Shown: positions 1 through 12,292, counted from the first letter of the stretch. The stretch: DNA of 64,000 bases from Erigeron canadensis (GCF_010389155.1 NC_057766.1:31071516-31135515), one strand, 5' to 3'. The notes: generated by a model from the sequence alone, not told the origin. Program-made: numbers and translations.

Positions 1-980
1 CCATTATTTACAAAAAGTCGAATATGATATAACATTTTTTTTTACAGCCAATGAATAAAGTTTGGTTATCACGGTAACCCAATGACGAAAGACGACCTCA
101 TACATACAGGCTGCCTAGCCTCTCGCCATGTAACTTCATTCCATGATATGATCTAACATGACATTGTTGGTACTTGCTAACTGGATAAATTTCACAATAT
201 TGAAGATGCTAAAATAGATGACAAAAGAAAAAAACCAAAACAAGTGTGCAAGTGAAACCCTGCTAGTCCTTCTGACCAGGTTTGATAGGTACAAATATAC
301 TTATGTTTTTAACCAAACCCATACCCATCTCAGCCAGCCCCCAATCACAAACTTCACAACTTGTAATAAACCCACACGTGTCTTTGTTTACTATTCTCCT
401 TTTAGAACCTTCCAAACACACACACACACTCACTTATGTAAAGCCCTAAAATATATATCATTCGATCAATCACGTCTTTCTCATCTACTACTCACAATGA
501 TCCCCTCTTCTAATTCAACTCCCTAAAAGTCAAACTTCCTTATTCAGGTCATTTTTTCATCTTAATTCTTCATTTATTATTAATTTTAATTCATTATTAA
601 GCTCTGTTTTATTCCCCCATTATTATTATATTATTTATTAATCTATATAATGCCATTCTATCAGTAGCTTTATTGCTTGCAATTAATTATCATGTTTTAT
701 ATTATTTTATATTATATATATGTTTGTGTATATATATATATAGTTATATACACATGATATATATTGTGGTGATATAGATGAATTTGTGTGTGTATGTATA
801 TATATGTATGTATTGTATATATGTATTATAATTCTTGTTTGATTTGATTTTGATTTTTTTTTTTTAATATTTATTTTTTTGCAGAATTTTGTATGTTAGA
901 TTCTCTTTTAGTACAGTTGACTTTTGCTAGACTGAAGTCAAAGTGATGATAGTAAGATATTAAAAAAAAAAAAACGAAAA
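1..980 (+). promoter_or_regulatory. Upstream region and probable 5'UTR of the ADA1-like gene
   Basis: This stretch holds no convincing coding region; the small open frame near 218-526 has low-complexity composition and no family likeness. A palindromic G-box core (CACGTG, 375-380) lies in a pyrimidine-rich, leader-like tract that includes a short CA run (about 417-430). A long T-rich tract ending in TTTTTTTGCAG (about 874-884) looks like an intron acceptor, so the gene may carry a 5'UTR intron from about 530 to 884; the donor is not certain. TA/TG-rich microsatellite sequence fills 705-830. Promoter assignment is by position only. Confidence 0.35.
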
Positions 981-1916
981 ATGCCAGCGGTTCGGCATTC
1001 TTCTAGAATAGATACTTTTGAGCTGAAGCTACAGATGGAAAAGAAGCTTGGTTCACAAAAGGCCGAAAAGTATTTTAATCTGTTGACTAGGTTTTTGAGT
1101 CTTAAGGTTGGCAAATTGGAATTTGATAAAGTATGCCTTAGTTTGATTGGTAGAGAGAATGTTTATCATCATAATCAGCTTCTTAAGGCGATTTTGAAAA
1201 ATGCGGTTGTTTCCAAAACGCCGCCTCCAAAGCAAGTGAAACGTGACGGTTTGTTGGCTTTGAAAGATTCTAATGGGGTTGATCCAAGAAATGGGCTTCA
1301 GGCTTTATGCAGAGATGTGTTTCCTCAGTCACCCAGAAAAGGAAGGACTCCAAATCTTCGAGAGAGGAAGTTTAAGGATAGACATAGTTCTCTTGGAGTT
1401 AATGAGAAGACTCATACGGGTCAGGATTTGGGGACAAAGAAAGTTGAACATGTGGAAGTTGGGAAAGAAGTTGAGGAAAGTGCGTTGAATACTGTTACGT
1501 GTAGAAGAATACCAGTTACTGCTCCATTTGGGGTTAATATACATTTGAAAGAAAAACGAAAATTTGTACATAGTGGTTCTGGTTTTACTAATTATACCAA
1601 CACATGTCATTACACTGGTCAAGTTCTACCTCCAAGTTCTTTGGAGAATAGGTTGAAGGAGAGGTTGAAAACGGAGGGATTGGATGTCTCTCCAGATTGT
1701 GTCAGTATACTGAGTGATGGTTTGGAGTCGTATTTGAAAAGGGTAATAAAACCAAGTCTAGAATTAGCTGGCTCAAGATCTTTACACTCACAAGGAAGCA
1801 GATTCACTACATCAATTACAGATTTCTGGGTGGCAATAGAGACCAACCCCATAATTCTTGGAGAAGATTGGCCCACGCAACTCGAGAAGATCTCTTTGTA
1901 TGCTCTTGGACAGTGA
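981..1916 (+). CDS. ADA1/Hfi1-like SAGA complex subunit (SAGA-Tad1 family)
   Basis: The product is a 311-residue protein from one uninterrupted exon. It resembles the plant SAGA-Tad1 (Hfi1/ADA1) family, a structural subunit of the nuclear SAGA histone acetyltransferase coactivator. The N-terminal part (about residues 8-75) has the family pattern: a helix with the ELKLQMEKKLG-type segment, then a YFNLLTRFLSLKVGKLEFDK block, and a region ending in HNQLLKAILKNA. The C-terminal part (about 215-300) has a second conserved block (SLENRLKERLKTEGLDVS, then a DGLESYLKRVIKP-type segment). The middle is charged and low in conservation. The first ATG follows an A-rich leader. There is no signal peptide or membrane segment, which fits a nuclear protein. 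In Arabidopsis, from memory, At5g67410 is a family member next to a peroxidase, as here. Family assignment is confident; paralog identity is inferred from context. Confidence 0.85.
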   Translation: MPAVRHSSRIDTFELKLQMEKKLGSQKAEKYFNLLTRFLSLKVGKLEFDKVCLSLIGRENVYHHNQLLKAILKNAVVSKTPPPKQVKRDGLLALKDSNGVDPRNGLQALCRDVFPQSPRKGRTPNLRERKFKDRHSSLGVNEKTHTGQDLGTKKVEHVEVGKEVEESALNTVTCRRIPVTAPFGVNIHLKEKRKFVHSGSGFTNYTNTCHYTGQVLPPSSLENRLKERLKTEGLDVSPDCVSILSDGLESYLKRVIKPSLELAGSRSLHSQGSRFTTSITDFWVAIETNPIILGEDWPTQLEKISLYALGQ

Positions 1917-2739
1917 ACAGATTTTTTGTGATTCTCATTAGTTAATGTCACAGTAACACGTAGTTGAATTCTAAAGACAATCTGCAAATTGTGTGTGGAA
2001 GAAGAGTAGGAAACAACAGAAGTTTTGGGTTAAAAGTAATTAGGTTGTATATACATCTCAGGGCTGATTATCTGGGACATGGCCGCTGTCCATTGAAGTC
2101 TAATATTATGCATACATAGTAAAAGTTCTGGCCACTTCAAATACTTTAGTGGCCTTACTCTAATTATTATCAATAGCTTACTCAACTTTCTTGTTTACTA
2201 GATATTGTTAAACATTGTATTCTTGAGTTGAGAAAGCTATTAATAAATAATAGTCAATTTGTTAGTTTATATTGATCAACACTCGAATAGTGAGAAATAT
2301 GTACCTTTGGGGCAATTATCTCTTTCGCTGTTTAATTCTAGCATGAATACAAATGGTAAAGCAATCTTAGACTCTTAGTAATACTACTCTTGTTAAACTT
2401 AATTGCTATGTTTCTCGTCTTCTTACTTTAATATGGATATTGTTAAGATAGAAAGGCTTCCAATGGTTTTGCCTTGTAATCACAGGAGAATTGAAAAACC
2501 AATAAATATTCGTTTCATTATTGGCAAGATTTTACAGATTGCAGCTTTTCAAGACTGTGAAGTGTGAATTGAGAAAAGGGTTCATACCAGGGGCTTGCAC
2601 AGGCATAACGCATGAAGTTCAACAGGCAAGATTCATTAGTCTCAAAATCCTTCCCCTTATAATAACTTTCTTTAATATGCATTTTGTGTTTATAGTATAC
2701 AAGTTTACATGTGAGTATGTCTTGTTGCCTTGTTATGAG
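1917..2739. other. 3' flank of the ADA1-like gene, no gene seen
   Basis: AT-rich sequence after the ADA1-like stop codon, presumably containing the 3'UTR. A short open frame at 2521-2760 has no recognisable family. No repeat or RNA gene was identified. The sequence becomes related to 4560 onward near 2740, where a tandem duplication begins. Confidence 0.4.
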
Positions 2740-5700
2740 CTTTTACAAGTTCACATGTGAATATGCTTAATTGCTGCAAACTATTGAATTTTTTATTCAT
2801 TAACTAAGGTTGTAGCTATGTCAGTTTTCCGTTTTATCTCTTTGCTGTATGGTTTTTGATGTTAGAACGATATGGGCGAGTTTTTTTTTCTTAACGGTGA
2901 TATGGGCAAGTTGGTTAACAAGTTCTTTAGCTTCTTAAGATTATCATGTGCTATTATCAAGGTTAATACTCCAGTCAAAAAGAGGGATATAAAAAAAAAA
3001 AAACATATATTATAACCAAGCAAACAGAAACACATTACACATCATCTGTAAATATTAGCTTTGTGAGTTTACTTATAACTCTTCTCATTTATTAATCTAA
3101 CTATTTCGGTGCTACTAATTTGAGTTAAATCTCAGTTAAATGTTGTACAATCTCGCTTGATATTCCTATTTGTTGGTCTTGACCCCGTCTCGACCTAGTT
3201 TAGTCATAGCCATGATGAATGCATTATTGAAAGCTTGGGGGTTGGATGTCCATGAGATCATGTTCTGTTTTGATCTCAAGTAAGCAAAGGGCACCTAGTC
3301 ATAAGTTAGAAATCCTTTTCCTTGCAGCAGATTCTTGCAGTACATGTTGTCAAACGTTAATGATGAGCCGGAATCCACATTTTCCACGAAGGGAATGTCC
3401 CGTGAAGGCGTGAACACACTTGTTTCAAATAAGATGCATAGCTTGAGTTTATAGTTGGATCCACACGATTATGCTTGCTGAAGTTTTATAGCCCGTTAAT
3501 GAACTGGTCATAGTGGGAGAATCCAAGGGTGTGTGGTCCTGGACTCCTGGATAACGAATCAAACCGAATCGGGTTGGATTGGCCCAAAATACTATTCTTC
3601 ATGTGTCATAATGTTTTAAAAATACTGGTTGTATAATTTTTTAGTATAGTAAAGATTTATGGAGCTTGCTAATCTTGGCTTTTTTTCCGGCTTTTACTTC
3701 TGCGCATTTGACAGTAGAGATTAAATGGAATTTGAACCAACACATTGAGAACTAAACTGGTCGAAAGCGCACCTCCTCTCTTTGAGCTCTTTTTCTTAGG
3801 AACTTCGTACCTGAGAGGGCGATCATAATCATATAAGGTTGGGTTAAGGCATTAGCAGCAAAGATGGCATTAGGATGATCCAAATTCATGTTCGGTTTGG
3901 CAGCTTCACATCAACACTAGCTGCTGGTACTTCCACTGGGTACTATGGCCCCACAAACACCAATCATCAACTTTTGCTAATTCATTAGATGTTAATCTAA
4001 CTATCTCAGCTATTTTTAATGTTTATACAATACAACCATAAATTCGTGAAAGTATTATTGTTATTACCAGCACAACGACATCTCGGGCAGCTATGGCAAT
4101 AATATCAGAACGTGAACCTTGTTTCTGCAACTTGCAATAGCATCAACCGCAAGTTTTGCTTCGATGACCACTTCTCTATTCTCTAGCCACTGACAATACC
4201 ATGTTATCTTAGTGGTCTATCTCTGACCTGTTTAATCCATTAGATGCTATCATAATCAAAGCATCACACCCCTGGTTACCCACAAAACAACAACATCAAA
4301 TGCAGCTATCGGTTCATTCATTTACATCAACTGAAATTCATGTAGTTTCAACGTATTTCTGCTGATTATACTGTCCGTATCTGCATTTTCACTAGATTAC
4401 TATACTATATATGTATTTTGTAAGATAATGAACTTCTCGTAAAGGTATTGTTTATACATATATAAAACAATTAATGAAGAACCCGTAATGGACTTGGCTC
4501 ATCTATGCTCTGATATGACTATGACCCGTAGTTTGAGCATGCAGAAAGTGGATGTTCAAATCCGAGTTTACAAGTTTGCATGCAAGTATGCTTAATTCTT
4601 GCAAACCATTAAACTCTTTAAGTGGTGTTGACGTGTTGTTGTTATGTCGTTGTTCATATTATCTTTGTAGGGTAGTTTTGCCGTGTTACGATGATATAGG
4701 CAAATGTGTTGACAATTTTAGTTTTCTGAGATAATTATATGATATTTCCCTATCTGAAGTGACCCATTAACCAAGTGGTTTTGGGTTATAGTCCCATGGT
4801 GAACATATTTTTAGTATGTACCAACTACCAACGCATGTGGAAACTTGCCTTTGCAAAAAAAGAAGAAACAAACTCCGGGAAAAAAGAGAGAAATAAAGGG
4901 AAAATGTCAAAAAGGCATATGTATTGTTTTAACTCTTATCATTGTATTTATGCAATTAGTTCTGTTACATTGAGTTTTATTTAATCTCAATTAAATGCAG
5001 CACAATCTCTCCTGATATTCCCATTTTGGCCCGTCTTGACACCAACCCGACCTAGTTTAGTCATAGCCGCGATGAATGCATTGTTAAAAGCTTGAGCATT
5101 GGATGCCCATGAGATGACCGTCTGTTTTGATCTTGAGTCAGTGAAGAGAACCTGGTCAGAAGTTAGAAGTCCTTTTCCTTGCTGCAGATTCTTGTAATAC
5201 ACGTTGTCAAAAATTCTAGGTGTGCTGGGATCTAAATTTATAGCTATGTTTGGGTCAACATTCTTTGGACACTGTTGTTTCAGTTGATTAGCGTAACTCG
5301 GGTCTAGAGTTGGATCCACCGGATTCTGCTTGCTGAAATTGTATATCCTGTTCGCAAACTGGTCGCAATGGGAGAACCCAAGGGTGTGTGCACCTGGACG
5401 TGATAATTAACTTAGAACCTCTCAAGAAAACATATATATATTTTAAGTAAGTTGAATTCCAGCAATATAATTTTTTTCCCCAGGGTAAAAACATAAGCTT
5501 GGCAAAATGGGTGGGTTGGGAAAGAAGGATAACGAGTCAAAACAGCTCTGCTTGGGTTGGTCCTATTACTTTCCTCATCTATTATAATGTTTTAAAGATA
5601 ATTAATGTGTCAAAACTGATCACCTGTTTAAAATGGCATGTTTCCATTTTTCTGGTTTTACTTGTACCCTTTGAAGATAAAAGGTAACTTGAGTAGTTGA

Positions 5701-6340
5701 GTCAACCCATTAATTAGTAAATTGGTGCGAATTGACATCTGTAGTCTGTGTACCATTTGAGCTCAAGTCTTTTCATTTTTGCAGGAACTGCTTACCTGAG
5801 AGGGCAATCATATCAGCTTGAGTTAAGCCATTGGCAGCAAACATGGCATTGAGCTGGTCCAAATTCATGTTTGGTTTGGGCAGCTTCCCACCTACACTAG
5901 CTGACGTCGAACTCAGTCCATCCAATCTCCCCAGCTCCACTGGGTATGATGGCCCACCTGCCTGCAAACACCATCAATCATATATATATATATATTTATA
6001 TGCTTCTAATCATTGCATGTCAATCTAATCCATAAAGTAAACGTTGTTAATACCAGCACAATGACATCTCGTGTAGCCATGGTGAGAATATCAGCACAAG
6101 ACACCTTATTTCTACAACTTGCAACAGCATCAACTGCAGCTTTCGCTTTTATAACTGTATCAAATCCATCTCCAGCCAATGACAAGTTATCCGGGTGGTC
6201 TTTTTCTGCAGTGTTTGATCCACTGGATGCTACCATAACCGAAGCATCACACCCCTACATTTTTAACCAACAAAACAACACATTGTAATCAATAACCTTC
6301 AAGCGCTATTTAGCCATTCTAAATCAACATCAGACAAAAA
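2740..6340. repeat. Ancient tandem segmental duplication carrying the peroxidase gene
   Basis: Two diverged direct copies can be aligned by eye. Copy A runs from about 2740 to 4340 and copy B from about 4560 to 6340. Both begin with a segment around a TTTACAAG..CATG..AATATGCTTAATT-type motif (2742-2775 against 4564-4597), continue through the downstream flank (GATATGGGCAAGTT at 2880 against GATATAGGCAAATG at 4692), and then hold peroxidase exons 4, 3 and 2 in the same order and strand. Homology stops shortly before exon 1 in copy A. Copy B kept the intact gene; copy A decayed. Confidence 0.75.
3140..4262 (-). pseudogene. Truncated class III peroxidase pseudogene
   Basis: The minus strand carries recognisable remnants of peroxidase exon 4 (about 3140-3545), exon 3 (about 3800-3950) and exon 2 (about 4065-4262), aligned to the intact gene at 4987-6567. 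Exon 1, which would encode the signal peptide and the distal catalytic Arg and His, is missing. The coding frame is broken: the exon 4 tail is 2 bases shorter than the intact copy between the NIRRDC-equivalent and the LGR-equivalent codons (31 against 33 bases), and exon 3 has lost about 30 bases in its second half. The copy cannot make a functional enzyme. It is the decayed partner of the tandem duplication. Confidence 0.85.
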
Positions 6341-6567
6341 CAATGAACCTGAACAAAGCAATCATGAAAGAACAACCGAAGAGTTCCTGGGACAGTGACA
6401 AAGGTTTGGCGAAATTTGGTTGTTACTGCCTTACGTACAATTGTTTCTACATTTGGGCATACGTTTGCGTAGTAATTCTGTTTGAGTTGAGCAACAGCTA
6501 AATTTGGAAAGACAAGAAGCGAGCAGAGAGCTAGTACTTGAATAATCATGACCCGACCCATGATCAA
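4987..6567 (-). CDS. Class III secretory peroxidase (PER73/PER35-like), four exons
   Basis: This gene encodes a heme peroxidase that acts in the cell wall or apoplast on phenolics and H2O2. Exons on the minus strand are 6567-6349, 6254-6054, 5961-5796 and 5393-4987, all with GT..AG borders; they join in frame to 330 residues, normal for the family. Residues 1 to about 26 form a signal peptide (hydrophobic, ending AVA before Q). The distal site reads RLFFHDCF, with Arg64 and His68. The calcium and disulfide region GCDASV opens exon 2; [14 protein letters not shown] and VSCADIL are intact. The proximal heme ligand is His198 in [11 protein letters not shown]. Eight conserved cysteines are visible, ending in RRDC. 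The last ten residues ([11 protein letters not shown] type) resemble the Arabidopsis PER73/PER35/PER50/51 group. The family is certain; the ortholog is inferred from neighbours. Confidence 0.95.
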
Positions 6568-8640
6568 AGTTAAGTGTATGTGCTTTAAGATAATAATAGT
6601 AGTGACCTTTCTTAAATATACATGGCAGAAGTTGAGGCTAAGGCAAATGGAAGTTGTCTACATTCACTAAGCCAGCTGTTTGGCTTTGTAATATTTTGTT
6701 TTTATAGGAAGAATTTTCGTTTAGCATCTTGTTTGCCTTTTCTTATATCTATCGTATATTGGTAACAAAATATATATATAGTCAAATTTGGTGTTTTAAA
6801 AATGTCAATAGTTAGATTGTCAAGTGTATTTTTAATCAGCTGAAGTCCAATGAAAACATGTTATATCTACATATTTTGTATATTTAAAAATGTTCAAGTT
6901 GTTGATTGAAATGTTAGAAATGTATCAAAGAAGAAGATTGATATAAACAATGGATGATTGTACGTTGTTTGGAGTCGATGGTATTTTGTAAATTTGGAGG
7001 GTATCAACATTTTTTTTTTATCACACAGGATTATGACTTGACGAGGTTAATTGTATGTAAAGTTTGTTTTAGGACATGTTCATTTGTTCGCGATTTCTTT
7101 GTATACAACATCGTCAAGGGCATAATTCAATGATTACTACTGTTTCTAGGGTCTAGTTGACTTCAATTTGTATCACTTTAAATAGAGTTGTGGTTGCATC
7201 TTGTGTTCATTTCATTATACTAGCAATCTATGTTCTTCACTTCAATAATATAGCATTTACCAGTGACGATGACGAATAGTTTCTAATGAATAATTAATGA
7301 TATTCAATTTTATGTGTCTGCGCATATAAATACTCCGTAATAGTGTTTGATGACAATCTACTCGATAGATAAATGTTGACTATCTTCTTCTTAATAGGTA
7401 TTGAGGGTGAGGGTTTTAGCGTAGACCCTTTTAAAACAACGTAAGCTAAATCCCCTGTTGCGAACAAATGATTTACAACTTTAAGATAAATGTTTGACTA
7501 TCTCGAAAAATGAAAGAAAGAAAAGGAGACGTATCAAAGTTGTGGGCTAGCACTCAAATGATCATTGGCTCTTATATATTTAAATTAAATTATATAAAAT
7601 ATATAAATATGAGAAACTTCGTTTGTTGTTTGAGATCATGTCGTTTTGGAATCAGACACACATATGTCCATCTCATTATACAGTCAACGCCGGCCCTCCC
7701 TTTGCCGGTTTTACTTTTCTTGTTTCCAAGTTGAACTAAAACTTATACTATGTGCTAAGTCATTAAGTTATAGGTTGTGAGTTCTAGTATTACAATGAAC
7801 AGTTTATAAATATGTGAGGACTCTCTGTGGAACTATATAGTTGTATATTTCATAAAAAAGAGAGCACAATCTCATGTAGTTTCGCATATAAATGGTTACT
7901 AGTGTTAAGCCATTGTATTTTATCGCAATTCATTAATATGTAAGAGGAATGATCGGATTAAGAAAAACCAATATCCAAAAACAGAAATTTCATAAATAAA
8001 TACGACACAACTTTGGGCAAAATTTTTTGACATATGCGAATCGAATATCACAACGAGGGTCTAGACTATGTTGTCTTAGTGGGCTCACGCTAAAGAGCTT
8101 CGTCACCCAATACTAGTAGGAGGAAAACCCTCTATTAATTCGTTCGAAGTCACGACAGGGTTAACCTTACTTGGTCAGATCTCTCAGAATTCAAGCTTTT
8201 GCCACTAACTAAACTTTAGATTCAAAGTTTAATAATTCAGTTTCTAAAGTTATATGAATATTTATATATCAATTTATGGACTATATGATTGGAGAAATAA
8301 AAGGGTCAGGTTTAGTCATTTTGGGATACATTAGCTTTTACTTGATGTGAAATTCGTATCAAAAAATAGTTCACTTCATCTTTAATTGGTCTACTTGATT
8401 AAATGGTAACTATGTCAATACCACATTATTATTATTGGTTTAACAACCGATAGTATTTAATACAGTAATTAGTTATTCTTCAATTTTTATATCTTATATT
8501 GTATGAACGAAATTTACATGTTTAACAACTTAATAAAAGTTTATCAAATACAGAACCTCCAACGACGTATAATTAGTAACGAAGGATTACATTTTTGACA
8601 CATATAACAAAAGGTCTTGAGTTCAAGTTTGAACACTCTC
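6568..8640. other. Peroxidase upstream region and intergenic sequence
   Basis: AT-rich sequence upstream of the peroxidase start. A promoter must lie in the first several hundred bases, but no specific element stands out. Short open frames such as 7510-7734 look random. No RNA gene seen. Segments such as 8050-8170 resemble fragments of dispersed repeats but have no clear boundaries. Confidence 0.4.
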
Positions 8641-8644
8641 AGGA

Positions 8645-8990
8645 TTAATAAATCATGTATGTCCCATAATGAATCATGTATGGATAAGTGGTAAAAACCT
8701 TGACTTATGCAGACAGAGATTATGAGTTTGATCCTCATTCCATGCAAAGGTTGAAGAGTCTTTTCTGCCATTAAGGTAGAAAAATGAAAGTAGTCTCTTT
8801 ACTTAGGTAGAGGTAAAGTCTGCCTACATCTTAAGGAAGGTGATATTCGAACCATAAATTTAGATTTATTCACCAAGTTGTAAAACTTTTATAACATCCA
8901 GTACAAGTCAGTATAACACATGTGTAGTAAATATATCAACATTTGTGGTACGAATATCACCTCTCACATCTTAACCTCCCCATACACCGT
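8645..8990 (+). mobile_element. TS-like tRNA-derived SINE, interrupted by a MITE
   Basis: A box A-like segment (GATAAGTGGTAAA, about 8682-8694) and a box B-like segment (GAGTTTGATCCTC, about 8724-8736) lie 30-40 bases apart as in a tRNA-type promoter. Downstream comes the 3' signature of plant TS-type SINEs, AGGTAGAGGTAAAGTCTGCCT..ACATCTTAA followed by CCTCCCCATAC. That 3' signature is split by a 131-bp insertion at 8835-8965. The SINE boundaries are approximate. Confidence 0.6.
8835..8965. mobile_element. 131-bp Mutator-type MITE nested in the SINE
   Basis: Terminal inverted repeats GGAAGGTGATATTCG and, read from the other end, GAGAGGTGATATTCG flank the element. It is bordered by a 9-bp direct duplication, ACATCTTAA, at 8826-8834 and 8966-8974. 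A 9-bp target duplication is typical of Mutator-like elements. Removing the insert restores the continuous SINE 3' sequence, which is strong evidence of a real insertion. Confidence 0.8.
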
Positions 8991-9152
8991 AGAAATATTG
9001 GGGCTCAAAACCCACAAAAGACGGCACTAGCAATTTCTTTAACCGATTGTGTGCCGGTTTGAATTGTCGGTTAAGAACCTCTTACTACAAAAAATCTAGT
9101 AATACTCAACCAGGAAATCAAACACTTATAAATAATTCATACATGAAACTAT

Positions 9153-9567
9153 GGGTTGTTTGGTAGGATGGAATGAAAATGATAAAAATGGAATGAGAAT
9201 TACGTCCCTTGTTTGGTTACATAAGGGGTTTTTGGTGTGATGGAATGGAAAGGGGAGAAAGGAAATGTGAAAGACTTTCCTTGTTTGTTTGCGACGAAGA
9301 AAGGGAATGAGAATGGAGAAAGGGGAATCAATTTCATTTTCTCAATTCTCTAAAAATTGTGGAGAATGGGTGAAAATGGAAAAAAAAAATTTTTTTTTTT
9401 TTTTGAAGATGTTATATGTAATAAATGTATTATTATTTAAAATTTTATTTTTTAAATATATTCATTCTCTGTGGGTACCAAACAACGGAATCTATTCTCT
9501 TTTCAAATACTCATTCTCTTTCTCAGTATTTCTATTCTTTATAATTCCCTCCTACCAAACACCCCCC
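9153..9567. mobile_element. MITE with GTTTGGTAGGA inverted termini
   Basis: The left end reads GGGTTGTTTGGTAGGATGG and the right end, reverse complemented, GGGGTGTTTGGTAGGAGGG. The interior is G-rich on the left half and the mirror image on the right half. A second related but more diverged segment follows to about 9925, ending in CTCCTACCAAATGCA. No convincing target duplication was found. The superfamily is left open; hAT-like is possible. Confidence 0.6.
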
Positions 9568-9929
9568 AAGTGAATGGAAATGATTTCTGGAAATAAAGAA
9601 TCATATCCATTTTCATGATTCTTTCCAAAATGGTGATGAATGGTGAGAATAGAATCAAGTTACCTTTTTTTCTTTTTTCTTTTTATTTCTCATGTATTTG
9701 ACTATTAATTTTAATTATTTATATCATGATATTATAATTAATTTTTGTTAAAACTTGTTTTTTCATATTAATTTGTTTATTTTTATATATTTTATTTAGG
9801 TTTATTTTCTTTTGTTACCAAACAATATAAGTATTTTCTTTTTAAATACTCATTTTCTTTCATAATATTTCCTTTCTTTATTATATTTTTATTTTTTATG
9901 ATTTTCTCCTACCAAATGCATTCAAGTTA

Positions 9930-10575
9930 TGGTCATATGTGATGTACAGTATTTTCTTAGTCTAGGAACCGCCACCTCCCAATCATTATTGTTCGTTTAT
10001 ATGTATTCAAAAGTTTATAATACTTTGATGTATCAATTAAGGGATTATGGATTGAGACACCGAAAGTGGGCAGCACGTTTTCATTTGGACGCATGACTTT
10101 GGGGATCTTTGATGTTCATTTTTCCTATATATACTATAGAACAACCACAAAATCCAATCCCTGTAATCGGGATTTGGGGGTGAGATGTGCCTCTATCTGG
10201 GAAATAGAGATACTGCTTCCATAAAAACCTGCACCCAAACGAAAAAAACTGAAAAGTGTAAAAAGGTTTAATAATCATACATCAATTTCTAGCAAAAGAT
10301 TTTATTAGCATTTAGCAGAGAGATCTTTACCGCATGATCCTTCGATTTCTGTGTTGTTAAATTGTTCGCTGTTTGTTGTGCAAGATATTTGTATTTTATA
10401 GCATTTTTCTGAATTTGAATAATATTTTCGAAAATAGTAATAGCAATAATCATATTAAAGATATCGTCGTGGTGTACTTTAGAATTTTCCTTTTGTTAGT
10501 GGTGTTAGATATTTGTATTTCTGAATTTAACTTTGAATATATATTTTTGTTCGAAAACAATAATTGTAATGGATA
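9930..10575. other. Intergenic sequence without a recognised gene
   Basis: No family-supported open frame. The frames at 10081-10278 and 10373-10576 are of simple composition and are not called. Nothing repeat-like with clear ends was seen. Confidence 0.4.
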
Positions 10576-10823
10576 ACGAGCATAGTACCCGCGCGTTGCA
10601 GCGGCTAGAAGATGAGGACAATATAAAATGAAGGCGGTGGTGGTGATCGAAGAATGCGAAGGAGAAGGATGTTGTGTGTTTTGTGGGTTTAAATTTTTGA
10701 TAATGGTACTTTCGGTAGATACTTGAGGAGGTGTAAAAAACAATAAAAGTAAGAAGGGTATTATGGGAATAAAAAAGTTGCTTATTTTCTTTAACCAATA
10801 CCCTTTATAAGGGTTTATAGATG
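10576..10823 (-). mobile_element. Helitron-like miniature element
   Basis: It carries the signature shared by several elements in this window: ACGAGCATAGTACCCGCGCG followed by a TTGCAGCGG-type GC hairpin and GGTGGTGG-rich sequence. Read on the minus strand this is a GC-rich hairpin followed by a short terminus, as at the 3' end of Helitrons. The opposite end near 10800-10823 is less certain. Confidence 0.45.
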
Positions 10824-11240
10824 AATTGATCGATTATTTCATTTCAATAATATATAGTTGTGGCGTGTGGGCTAAAGGTTTTTTTTCCTTTTAATTCTGT
10901 CATTGACAATACACGATCAGAGCATTTTCTCTTGCGAGTTACTCCTGTATAAGTTTTTATTTTTGATGTTGAAAATTTAAATATCTAATTCCAAGATTAT
11001 AAATTTATAGCTTATAAATGACATTAACCATTTAAGTAGTGCTCACATAATGGGCCGGTCCAAGACGGGCCATGCACCTTAAAAAATGATGGTTTTGGGT
11101 TTCACTTTACAAAATCTTGTCATTTTTTATAGAGTCAATTAAATGAAATGCATACATTGATACATGTTTTAACTTTTACTCAGACAGTCAGACTTACATA
11201 ACTATTACTTAGAGGTCATATTTGATCTACAGATTTTTAA

Positions 11241-11400
11241 GGTGCCTGGTATCCCGATCATATTTTTGGTAACCCGACCAGACTATTAATGACAGGAGGG
11301 CCGTTTTTACTCTACCAGATTTACCATTACAGACAGGGGGCACACTATTTTGGAGCGATATGGTCGAGATACCAAAAATGATGGTCGAGATACACTAGGC
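11241..11400. mobile_element. 160-bp Mutator-type MITE with 9-bp TSD
   Basis: The element is bounded by the direct duplication GATTTTTAA at 11232-11240 and 11401-11409. Its ends form a long imperfect inverted repeat: the left starts GGTGCCTGGTATCCCGATCA and the right, reversed, reads GCCTAGTGTATCTCGACCA. The TTTTTGGTA..CCCGACCA part also pairs. Length and 9-bp TSD fit a Mutator-like MITE. Confidence 0.8.
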
Positions 11401-12292
11401 GATTTTTAATAGAATCTGATAAAATCGAAACTGAAGTTGCTTAAAGAAGAAAGAATTTTAGTCCGTTAAAATGTAAACATTCATTGATACAATTTACATT
11501 CGGGACAAAAAATTCAATCTTTCTGTCACTTGAATCTTAATAGATAAAAAGTAAAAACATTCCATAAAATTGTATTTTTTTTTCATATTCTAATTCCTTT
11601 GGTATATTCTATTCATTGCAAAAAATTTCTGCAAATCAAATGCACCCTTACACTATGTACTCAAGATTGTTTCATAAAAAAGAGAAAAAAGAAGGGTGGG
11701 GATTACCTCAAGTTAGTTTTAACTTGAGAGGTCAGTTAGAAAAATCTCAACCCTTGATTAAAAATCAATGGTTAAGATTTGATAACCAATCTTGTATCTT
11801 AACCCTTGATTTTAATTCAAGGGTCAAGATTGAGGGGATCTCTACCTAGAAAAGATTGAAAGTAAAAATTCTTTCCTTTCAAATCACCCAAAATATGGTG
11901 AGACAATTATTTAAAGAAAAATAACTAAAACTTTATTTTAAATTTTATTTTTTCTTTTCTATCTTAAAAATGAACTTAAGAAAACAAACTTATTAAAGTC
12001 AAATTTATTACAAAAATCTATATTAAAATGACTCATGAAACCTTGCATTGCATATTACCATAGCTATTATATTGATGAATCAAAGCCCTTCGAGGTTTAT
12101 TTTAAAAAAACTTTCTTTCATAAAGCCTCAACACTAACCAAAATATATCAAGAGACAATCACTCATTCCACAAACATACTACAAAAACTAAATTGAAAAC
12201 TTCCATCACATTGTCCACAAAATATGCACTAAACACCTCGTGTACATCCATCCTAATACAATAAATTTTTAGTAAGAAAAGGCTTATCTATA

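Noticed and set aside
1329..1987. Minus-strand frames opposite the ADA1-like gene
   Set aside because: They are antisense shadows of a well supported plus-strand CDS.
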